The notes under the pieces: model-generated | Databases searched by the model: none | The model's input: the letters and a program-made list of their open reading frames with translations, nothing else | Told to the model about the DNA's origin: nothing | Made by a program: the position numbers and the translations under genes | Assembly (NCBI GenBank): GCA_025362915.1 | Contig: JANYEU010000458.1 | Span: forward strand, 1 to 8,593 | Direction of reading: 5' to 3' | Length of the DNA stretch: 8,593 nucleotides | From: Chitinophagaceae bacterium | Lineage (GTDB): Bacteria; Bacteroidota; Bacteroidia; Chitinophagales; Chitinophagaceae | In this document: in pieces, positions 1-6,078 of the stretch | Layout of the letters: each line of letters starts with the position of its first letter | How positions within the stretch are numbered: the first letter of the stretch is position 1

Positions 1-53
1 CAGAGAATTGTTTAGTTGTTGGGCTGTTTAAAGTTAAATGAACGTAATTTATT

Positions 54-220
54 AAAGAGAAAGGTTCTCTGACTAAAGATACGGATTCTCCGAAAAAAGA
101 TACAAGGTTTCCGAGTAAAGAGATAGATTCTCCAACACAAGAGAAAGGTTCTCTGACTAAAGATACGATACTCCGACTAAAGATACTGGCTCTCCGACCA
201 AAGAGACGGGTACTCCGACA
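54..220 (+). repeat. 21-bp tandem repeat array, eight units
   Basis: Eight head-to-tail units start at 54, 75, 96, 117, 138, 159, 179 and 200. All are 21 bp except the sixth, which is 20 bp. A typical unit begins AAAGATACGG and ends ATTCTCCGACT. Units 1 and 5 differ at one base only, hinting at an older four-unit duplication. A ninth unit begins at 221 (AAAGAGGAAGGT) and then decays, and an isolated fragment GACTAAAGATA recurs at 281-291. Many units contain a short inverted repeat, such as AGAGAA/TTCTCT in units 1 and 5 and CGGA/TCCG in unit 2. Read on the plus strand, the units give heptapeptides close to K-D/E-T-G-S-P-T (see findings). There are no unique spacers, so this is not a CRISPR array. 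Function unknown. Confidence 0.9.
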
Positions 221-430
221 AAAGAGGAAGGTAAATACTACTATTGTCATCAATAAAAAAACAATGACTAAATATTAGGAGACTAAAGATAAAGGGAAAT
301 GGATTAAAAGAGGCACATCGTATGGTTAAATGTATGAGTAGGCAAGTGTGGGGCTTGGGTATGCCTTGTATTATCTGTATGTATATCTTTTGTTTTGTCA
401 TAAGCAAACGAAGGAAATGATGTTAGTATA
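221..430. other. intergenic stretch after the repeat array, no supported gene
   Basis: This stretch holds the decaying ninth repeat unit, whose reading frame ends in TAA at 254-256, the isolated repeat fragment at 281-291, and AT-rich DNA. A 32-codon ATG frame at 322-420 could encode a tiny hydrophobic peptide ending in KRRK, but it is too short to support as a gene. I see no tRNA, no convincing terminator and no insertion-sequence ends. Confidence 0.5.
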
Positions 431-465
431 TTTTTCGGAACGAAACAATGTTGCCATTATCTTTG
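431..465 (+). promoter_or_regulatory. candidate Bacteroidota-type promoter for the sigma/anti-sigma operon
   Basis: TATCTTTG at 458-465 is an exact match to the Bacteroidota -7 consensus TAnnTTTG. TTTTTC at 431-436 lies 21 bp upstream, where the -33 TTTG/TTG element is expected, but it is an imperfect match. Transcription would begin around 470, giving a leader of about 65 nt before the TTG start at 536. The -7 match is visible in the sequence; promoter activity is inferred. Confidence 0.45.
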
Positions 466-535
466 TCGCATCTCTTAAATAAGCACGTTACTTTTTATTA
501 TTAAAAAACATAATTGAATTAAATAATTATATTGC

Positions 536-1078
536 TTGGAAACCCTTAAAAAATATACTGAAACAGAATTGGTGATGCTGCTGAAGCAAAGAGACCAATC
601 GGCCTACGGTTATCTGTATGATAACTACAGCGGTGCGCTGCTTTCGGTGATTCACAACATAGTTTCGGACATGGAATTGGCCAATGATGTACTACAGGAA
701 GTATTCATAAAAATATGGCGACAGATTGAAACCTATAGTGACACGAAGGGGCGGTTATTTACCTGGATGCTAAATATTTCGAGGAACGCATCCATTGATA
801 CGGTGAGGAGTAAGGGATTTCAGAACAGCCAACAAAACCAAGAACTCTCTGAACACGTATATGAGAATAGTGGAAGCATACAAATGGCAACAGACCAGAT
901 AGGTTTACGCAAAGTGGTGCATCAACTAAGGGATGAATACAGGGTTTTGGTGGAGTTGACCTACTTTCAAGGATATACACAAGATGAAATATCCAAGATG
1001 CTGGACATTCCACTGGGAACGGTAAAAACAAGGTTGAGAAACGCATTGATACAATTAAGAACAGTAATAAAAGAATAA
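536..1078 (+). CDS. ECF (group 4) RNA polymerase sigma factor
   Basis: This is a 180-residue sigma-70-family protein with only regions 2 and 4, as usual for extracytoplasmic-function sigma factors. Region 2 spans about residues 22-93, with the core-binding/-10 stretch DVLQEVFIKIWRQI at 51-64 followed by RLFTWMLNISRNASID. Region 4 spans about 125-176 and contains a helix-turn-helix, YTQDEISKMLDIPLGTVKTR at 147-166. It would direct core RNA polymerase to a small set of promoters when released by its anti-sigma partner. The start is TTG at 536. A stop at 524-526 closes the frame just upstream, and the next in-frame GTG/ATG (572/575) would remove the start of region 2. The downstream gene begins immediately after the stop codon. 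The target genes cannot be told from sequence. Confidence 0.95.
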   Translation: METLKKYTETELVMLLKQRDQSAYGYLYDNYSGALLSVIHNIVSDMELANDVLQEVFIKIWRQIETYSDTKGRLFTWMLNISRNASIDTVRSKGFQNSQQNQELSEHVYENSGSIQMATDQIGLRKVVHQLRDEYRVLVELTYFQGYTQDEISKMLDIPLGTVKTRLRNALIQLRTVIKE

Positions 1079-1930
1079 GTGAACATCGAAGAATACATAT
1101 TAAGCGGCATTATTGAAACGTATGTTTTGGGTATGGCTGATGCAGAAGAAGCTGCTGAACTAGCGCAACTGAAAAGCAAGCACCCCGAAATACAAGCGGC
1201 AATAGACTCTTTTGAAGCATCGCTTGAAATGACAGCGATGGCTAATGCCATTGCCCCTGCCGCCGATACCAAGAGCAAACTGATGCTTGCCCTGCAAGAT
1301 GAGTTTGTGGCACCAAAGGCATATGCCTTATATACTGACACAACAGAAAAGCAGGAAGCCAAGGTGGTGCAACTTCCATTAACACCTATTGCCAGCAAGG
1401 CTACCCATCTATATAAATATATAGCGGCAGCCTCTATCGTTTTGCTTTTAGGCAGCAGTGCTACCAATGTTTATCTTTTTAATAGATATAAGGCTGCCAA
1501 TAAGGAAATAACAGCCTTATTGAATGATAAGAACACCCTGACCACTGATAATAAAACCATTGAAGCTAAATATCAGGACATTACCAACAGCTTGCAGTTG
1601 ATGAGTGATACCAATATAATAAAGGTTGCCATGAAGGGTATTGCAGGCAAGGAAGGGGATTTGGCTACTGTGTTTTGGGATAGAAAGACAAAGGATATTT
1701 ATTTGTTGCCCAATAACCTTCCCAAAGCTCCCGAAGGTAAACAGTATCAATTATGGGCTTTGGTGGATGGCAAACCAATAGATGCCGGGGTATTGGAGGA
1801 TTGTAATGGTGTTTGTAAGCTGAAAAATACTATAAAGGCAGACATATTTGCCATAACCCTAGAGAAAAAAGGAGGTAGCATATCACCCGACCTTACACAG
1901 CTTTATGTGATGGGAAAAGTAAGTTCTTAG
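1079..1930 (+). CDS. RskA-like membrane anti-sigma factor
   Basis: The protein has 283 residues in the order expected of anti-sigma-K (RskA) proteins. A cytoplasmic N-terminal anti-sigma region covers about residues 1-75 (IEEYILSGIIETYVLGMAD, then HPEIQAAIDSFE). One membrane helix lies at about 114-134. A likely coiled-coil stalk rich in Lys, Asn and Thr follows at about 136-176. A periplasmic RskA C-terminal domain runs from about 178 to the end, with the family-typical segment LPKAPEGKQYQLWALVDGKP at 214-233. The N-terminus lacks the HxxxCxxC zinc site of ZAS anti-sigma factors. Two cysteines, C242 and C246, lie in the periplasmic part. The GTG start at 1079 directly follows the sigma factor's TAA with no intervening base, so translation is probably coupled. 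It should hold the upstream sigma factor inactive at the inner membrane until a signal triggers release. That role is inferred from family and position. Confidence 0.9.
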   Translation: MNIEEYILSGIIETYVLGMADAEEAAELAQLKSKHPEIQAAIDSFEASLEMTAMANAIAPAADTKSKLMLALQDEFVAPKAYALYTDTTEKQEAKVVQLPLTPIASKATHLYKYIAAASIVLLLGSSATNVYLFNRYKAANKEITALLNDKNTLTTDNKTIEAKYQDITNSLQLMSDTNIIKVAMKGIAGKEGDLATVFWDRKTKDIYLLPNNLPKAPEGKQYQLWALVDGKPIDAGVLEDCNGVCKLKNTIKADIFAITLEKKGGSISPDLTQLYVMGKVSS

Positions 1931-2025
1931 GTTATCGTTGGTAGCAAAATCCGGTTAGGGGTTTGAACACTTATAGGTTTGGTGGCTTATTATTTAGCAA
2001 AGCGAAAAACTTTTATCTGCCTTAA

Positions 2026-2068
2026 TATCTTTGCCCTACTGTTTGTAAGCAATAACATTCTACTTTTG
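2026..2068 (+). promoter_or_regulatory. candidate tandem promoters upstream of clpS
   Basis: Two exact TAnnTTTG -7 boxes lie in the gap before clpS: TATCTTTG at 2026-2033 and TACTTTTG at 2061-2068. The downstream box would place the transcription start near 2074, about 18 nt before the clpS ATG. Its best -33 candidate, TTTG at 2042-2045, is only 15 bp upstream, shorter than the usual spacing of about 19-21. No good -33 element is seen for the upstream box. An element at 2005-2030 recurs before the glycosyltransferase gene. Confidence 0.45.
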
Positions 2069-2091
2069 CAAGTGGAATAGCACTATAAATT

Positions 2092-2400
2092 ATGGCACAT
2101 CTACCAACTTTAGCAACGAAACCTTGGGAACAGGAGAACTTTGACGTGCTTACTGAAAGCACTTCGAGTTATTGCATCATTGTTTGGAATGATGATGTAA
2201 ACTCATTTGAGTGGGTGATAGAAACACTTGTGGAAGTATGTGGACATACGGCCGAACAAGCAGAACAATGTGCATTTATTATTCATTACAGTGGCAAGTA
2301 TGCTGTAAAAGAAGGTGACTATGATACCTTGAAGCCAATGTGTACAGCCATTACCGACCGTGGCATCAGTGCCACCATAGAACAGAATGTAAGACGATAA
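2092..2400 (+). CDS. clpS: ATP-dependent Clp protease adaptor ClpS
   Basis: This 102-residue protein matches the ClpS family in length and fold signature. Its N-degron pocket begins with N33-D34-D35 in IVWNDDVNSFEWVIETL and continues with H65 in IIHYSGKYAV, the residues that in characterised ClpS proteins hold the free alpha-amino group of the substrate. The first 20 or so residues form the flexible tail that engages the Clp ATPase. ClpS binds proteins with N-terminal Leu, Phe, Tyr or Trp and hands them to a ClpA/ClpC-type unfoldase with ClpP for degradation in the cytoplasm. The residue aligned with the E. coli gatekeeper Met40 is Phe39 here. aat begins 31 nt downstream on the same strand, so the two N-degron genes are probably co-transcribed. 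The ATG start is preceded by A-rich sequence, not a Shine-Dalgarno site. Confidence 0.95.
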   Translation: MAHLPTLATKPWEQENFDVLTESTSSYCIIVWNDDVNSFEWVIETLVEVCGHTAEQAEQCAFIIHYSGKYAVKEGDYDTLKPMCTAITDRGISATIEQNVRR

Positions 2401-2431
2401 GATTGCATTTCATCAAAGCCATCCCACGCTT

Positions 2432-3076
2432 ATGCAATTGCACGTTTTGAATGATAAACTTTGGTTTCCGCCCGTAGAAGGTGCCTTGGCAGATGGATTG
2501 CTGGCGATGGGAGGCGACTTAAGCACAGAACGCTTATTATTGGCCTATAAAAAAGGAATCTTCCCTTGGTATGATGGCGAAACGCCACTGTGGTGGTGCC
2601 CTAATCCTAGGTTTGTTTTACTGCCAGAGGAATTGAAAGTCAGTAAAAGCATGAGCGTATTGCTAAAAAGAAATGCTTTTGATTTTACCATCAATAAAGA
2701 TTTTTCTGCGGTAATAAATGCCTGCAAAGCCAAAGAAAGAAAAGGACAAGATGGTACTTGGATTAAAAATGAGGTTGTGGATGCCTATATAGCGCTGCAC
2801 AAACTAGGCTATGCAAACAGTGCAGAAGTATGGCAGGATGGGCTACTGGTGGGAGGTTTATATGGCTTGAAACTAGGCAAGGTATTCTTTGGAGAAAGCA
2901 TGTTTAGTTATAAAAGCAATGCCAGTAAATACGCTTTTATCAAGTTTGTGGAGCAGCTAAAGACGGAAGGGGTATTATTGATAGATTGTCAGGTCTATAC
3001 AGAACATCTAGAAAGTCTTGGTGCAAAAATGATTATGCGGCAACAGTTTACCCATCTATTGGAACAACTTATTTAA
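2432..3076 (+). CDS. aat: leucyl/phenylalanyl-tRNA--protein transferase
   Basis: Aat transfers Leu or Phe from charged tRNA to the N-terminus of proteins that start with Arg or Lys, creating the degron that ClpS recognises. The 214-residue length is normal for the bacterial enzyme. Family hallmarks appear in order: FPP at 12-14, DGLLAMGGDLS at 21-31, AYKKGIFPWY at 38-47, WWCPNPR at 54-60 (most relatives have WWSPxPR), GTWI at 108-111, VWQDGLLVGGLYG at 133-145, FFGESMFS at 152-159, ASK at 164-166, and IDCQ at 184-187 with HLESLGA at 192-198. E155, D185 and Q187 correspond, with an offset of one, to residues implicated in catalysis in the E. coli enzyme. It is complete. It lies 31 nt after clpS and converges on the DUF2264 gene 69 nt away. 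No clear terminator is visible between the two. Confidence 0.96.
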   Translation: MQLHVLNDKLWFPPVEGALADGLLAMGGDLSTERLLLAYKKGIFPWYDGETPLWWCPNPRFVLLPEELKVSKSMSVLLKRNAFDFTINKDFSAVINACKAKERKGQDGTWIKNEVVDAYIALHKLGYANSAEVWQDGLLVGGLYGLKLGKVFFGESMFSYKSNASKYAFIKFVEQLKTEGVLLIDCQVYTEHLESLGAKMIMRQQFTHLLEQLI

Positions 3077-3145
3077 GTATGGAAAACTAGCTTGCCGCAC
3101 AACTGATGCTCTTACAATTTTTCGACTAATAACTGAATTATGTCT

Positions 3146-4390
3146 TTAATGAATGCCATGGTCGCCCCTTACATCTTGTCCACTCCATATTTTTTGTGAG
3201 GTATATAACTCTGGTGTAGCAGACCAAAACTCATCTGTTTCTGGCAGTCCTAACGGCAGGAAGATATTGGTGCAGATATACAAACTGCCAGTATTGTTGT
3301 AGATGTCTGCCAAATCTGGCTGAGAGCCACATAAGCCAATATTCAACCAGCCTTCTTTATTAAAGGTATTCGGACATTCCATTGTTTTCTTGATTACGGC
3401 TGTTAATGCACATCTTACCTGAGCCGGCTTTAATTGCTCTGGCAATTTCTTTTGTGCTGCCATATCTGCCAAATGATGAAAAGCACCACCCCGATAAACA
3501 ATAGACCTTCCTGTTGCAGGATAAGAACCATCGGGGGCAATCAACCGCTCCTGAATAATGGCATAGCGCTCCGCCCTAGCTTTTTCATCTAGCCTCATAC
3601 TATCATAACTCTTTGTTTTCTTACCCACTATCTCCAGTATTTTAGTCAGGTAAGGGTGCATCACATAGCTATTGTAATAGTCCCATTCGTATTTAGGTCC
3701 ATCAGAATAAACGCCATCGCCTACATACCATTGGCTAAATTGCCTCAACCCATATTCTATCCTTACTCCATCCCAATCCATATTGTAATTACAGAAAAAG
3801 GCCTCAATCATTCCTGTAAACAATATCCAGTTCTGGAAGGGAGGTGTAACCTTTCTTGTTAATTTGAAACCTTCCACCACTTGCTGTTTTGTAGCGTCAT
3901 TTAAATGTTCCCACAACCAGGGGCAGCGTAAAAATGACAGTGCCAAGTAGGATGCATCTACCAATGGTTGCCCACCCTTACTCCATTCCACATAATCTTT
4001 TGCCTTGGGGTTGGCGGCATTTTCAATTGATTTGATAGCCCATATCCTGTATTGATTTCTAAGTTTCAGTTCTTTTGGAGAGCCTCCTTCCAATTCCAAC
4101 CAAGGAGCAATGCCACTCAGCGTCCTAGAAAAAACTTCCAGATAGGCAACAGCTTTTCTGGATGTAGGATTATCGCTGCGTTTAGAAACCATAACAGGCA
4201 TATTTATTTTAAGACTATCATTTGCCAGATTATATAAAACATGGCGGGCAATCTTATCCAACTCAACAAGCCAATACTTCCTATCTTCCAACCCGGTTTG
4301 ATTGGTTGATTGGGCTAAAATAATAATTGGCAATTGAACTGCTGTAGCAATTACAAACATAAAAAGCAATCCTAATTTTATTCGTTTCAT
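3146..4390 (-). CDS. exported DUF2264 domain protein, putative carbohydrate-active enzyme
   Basis: The 414-residue protein has an N-terminal signal peptide at about residues 1-28 (MKRIKLG, then a hydrophobic stretch ending PIIILAQS). No lipobox cysteine is seen. The rest matches DUF2264 along its length: RKYWLVELDKIARHVLYNLA at 37-56, YLEVFSRTLSGIAPWLELE at 83-101, WYVGDGVYSDGPKYEWDYYN at 221-240, DGSYPATGRSIVYRGGAFHH at 287-306, and GLCGSQPDLADIYNNTGSLY at 352-371. Related proteins are expected to form an (alpha/alpha) barrel like unsaturated-glucuronyl hydrolases. I recall DUF2264 members being grouped with beta-glucuronidase-type glycosidases (CAZy GH154), but this cannot be checked here. 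The frame stays open upstream to 4498, but the ATG at 4390 is chosen because it places the signal peptide at the N-terminus. The sugar transporter gene lies 139 nt upstream on the same strand, suggesting joint carbohydrate use. The substrate is unknown. Confidence 0.85.
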   Translation of the reverse strand: MKRIKLGLLFMFVIATAVQLPIIILAQSTNQTGLEDRKYWLVELDKIARHVLYNLANDSLKINMPVMVSKRSDNPTSRKAVAYLEVFSRTLSGIAPWLELEGGSPKELKLRNQYRIWAIKSIENAANPKAKDYVEWSKGGQPLVDASYLALSFLRCPWLWEHLNDATKQQVVEGFKLTRKVTPPFQNWILFTGMIEAFFCNYNMDWDGVRIEYGLRQFSQWYVGDGVYSDGPKYEWDYYNSYVMHPYLTKILEIVGKKTKSYDSMRLDEKARAERYAIIQERLIAPDGSYPATGRSIVYRGGAFHHLADMAAQKKLPEQLKPAQVRCALTAVIKKTMECPNTFNKEGWLNIGLCGSQPDLADIYNNTGSLYICTNIFLPLGLPETDEFWSATPELYTSQKIWSGQDVRGDHGIH

Positions 4391-4529
4391 TGTTTGTATT
4401 ATAGATGAAGTGCCTAAGGTGTTGCAAAAGGGGCATACAGCTATTATTTCCCCTTTTACTTCAATACTATTGTCATGAGCCAAAAAGAAGATATACATTC
4501 CGTCTTACTTTCGACTATCGACTCTCAAC

Positions 4530-5792
4530 TTAAATCTTGTGTCCTTTTACTGCGTAATACCATATAAATAAGTAGCAGGGCAACACACAAACCACAAATG
4601 CCAATTGATTTGCCAGGTGAAAACTGTCTTTCAAAGTACCATATAATAATGGAATCAATGCGCCACCGACAATACCCATAATGAGTAATGCAGCTCCTTG
4701 CTGTGTGAACTTGCCCAATTTATAAATAGCCAATGGGAAGATGGCAGGCCACATAATGGCGTTTGCCAAACCTAATAAAGAGATAAAGACGATGGCAGTA
4801 TAACCTGTGGTAAGGAAAGCGAGTAGGGCAAACAGAATTCCAATGAAGGCTGCATACTTCAATGCAACTTGCTGAGAAATGTATTTTGGGATGGTGAAAA
4901 TGCCAATTACGTAACCAACCAACATGGAAATAAGGGTATAGGTAGTGAAATATTTTGTTTGGTCGAGAGGTAAACCCATCGCCTTGCCATAGCTGCCAAT
5001 GGCGTCACCCGCCATCACTTCCACACCTACGTAAAAAAAGATGCACAACACGCCAAGCAATAGATGAGGGAATTGGAAAATGCTGGTTTTATGTGTTTCT
5101 GTGCCATCGGGATTGGTTTCTTCCTCTGCCTTTATTTCTGGTAATGAAGAGAAATAGATAATAACAGCCAGTATCAATAATACTACCGCTAGAACGATGT
5201 AAGGAGGGATAATCTTCTGGCTTAATTCATTCAATAAGATCCCTTTTTGTATTGGATCGGTTGTTTCTTCAATGTTCTTCTCGATGCTTCCTGCATTATT
5301 TAAGAGTACTGTGCCCAATACCAATGGACTCAATGCACCTGCAATCTTGTTACAGATACCCATGATACTGATTCGCTTTGCCGCACTTTCTACCGAGCCA
5401 AGGATACTTACATAAGGATTAACGGCAGTTTGTATCAATGCCAACCCCATCCCCTGACTGAATAATCCTATTAAAAACAATGGAAACTGTCTTGTATAAG
5501 CAGCAGGGATAAAAATAAGCGACCCAAGTGCCATAATCAGTAACCCTAAAGCCATACCCTTTTTATACCCCGTTGCTTGTAGAATGTAGGACGAAGGCAA
5601 AGCCAAAAAGAAATAAGCTGTATAAAAAGCAAAAGTGACAAAGAACGCTTGCACATCGCTGGTGAGCTGACAAGCCAACTTAAGAAAAGGTATCAATGTG
5701 CCATTGAGCCAGGTTACAAACCCAAAAGTGAAGAACAATACACACATCATGATGATGGGAGAAAGGAAAGTTTTGTCAGTTGTTTTTGTCAT
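4530..5792 (-). CDS. FucP/GluP-type sugar MFS transporter
   Basis: This 420-residue protein of the major facilitator superfamily has about 12 hydrophobic helices. They fall in two halves joined by a charged, non-hydrophobic loop at about 219-236 (EIKAEEETNPDG). Features of the fucose/glucose-galactose:H+ symporter group are WLNGTLIPFLK at 28-38, FAFYTAYFFLALPSSYI at 54-70, QTAVNPYVSILGSVES at 121-136, and AAKRISIMGICNKIAGALSP at 137-156. The last segment resembles a Bacteroidota subgroup more than E. coli FucP. It would import a sugar across the inner membrane driven by protons. The frame is open up to 5876, but the ATG at 5792 gives the short hydrophilic N-terminus (MTKTTDKTFLSP) usual in this group. 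It lies upstream of the DUF2264 gene, so the pair may be one operon, although the 139-nt gap leaves room for a separate promoter. The sugar cannot be named. Confidence 0.9.
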   Translation of the reverse strand: MTKTTDKTFLSPIIMMCVLFFTFGFVTWLNGTLIPFLKLACQLTSDVQAFFVTFAFYTAYFFLALPSSYILQATGYKKGMALGLLIMALGSLIFIPAAYTRQFPLFLIGLFSQGMGLALIQTAVNPYVSILGSVESAAKRISIMGICNKIAGALSPLVLGTVLLNNAGSIEKNIEETTDPIQKGILLNELSQKIIPPYIVLAVVLLILAVIIYFSSLPEIKAEEETNPDGTETHKTSIFQFPHLLLGVLCIFFYVGVEVMAGDAIGSYGKAMGLPLDQTKYFTTYTLISMLVGYVIGIFTIPKYISQQVALKYAAFIGILFALLAFLTTGYTAIVFISLLGLANAIMWPAIFPLAIYKLGKFTQQGAALLIMGIVGGALIPLLYGTLKDSFHLANQLAFVVCVLPCYLFIWYYAVKGHKI

Positions 5793-6078
5793 GTAGTTGG
5801 TGTTAAAATACCTTAATTTAAAATGATTGAAACTGCATTGAATCGGCAATGTACAATTTCTTTGCTTTCCTAGCATTCATAGCCATTATTACTTGCAAGC
5901 TTATGATAAAAATGAGCATATAAAATAATATGATGCTGGTTTCAGCTCCATAAAGAAGAAGTGGAATATATTCAAGGAAATGAAAGAGAGGACGGCATAA
6001 AAACCGTTATCATCCAATCTTCAATACGTCTTTAAAAACCAATGCCGATATAAACCTAATAACCCATTACTTTGCAGC

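Noticed and set aside
54..220. CRISPR array
   Set aside because: Units are contiguous 21-bp tandem copies with no unique spacers, and no cas genes are present.
967..1467. Long minus-strand open frame across the sigma/anti-sigma junction
   Set aside because: It is the antisense of two well-supported genes and its translation shows no family motif.
3077..3145. Bidirectional terminator between aat and the DUF2264 gene
   Set aside because: Convergent genes suggest one, but I found no stem with a following T-run.
4391..4498. 36-residue N-terminal extension of the DUF2264 protein
   Set aside because: It would put the signal peptide inside the protein. The ATG at 4390 gives a normal exported protein.
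4504..4526. Short direct repeat TCGACTATCGACT between the transporter and DUF2264 genes
   Set aside because: Only two short copies; no inverted symmetry or T-run to suggest a terminator or attachment site.
5793..5876. 28-residue N-terminal extension of the sugar transporter
   Set aside because: The extra residues do not resemble the family, and the ATG at 5792 gives the usual short N-terminus.
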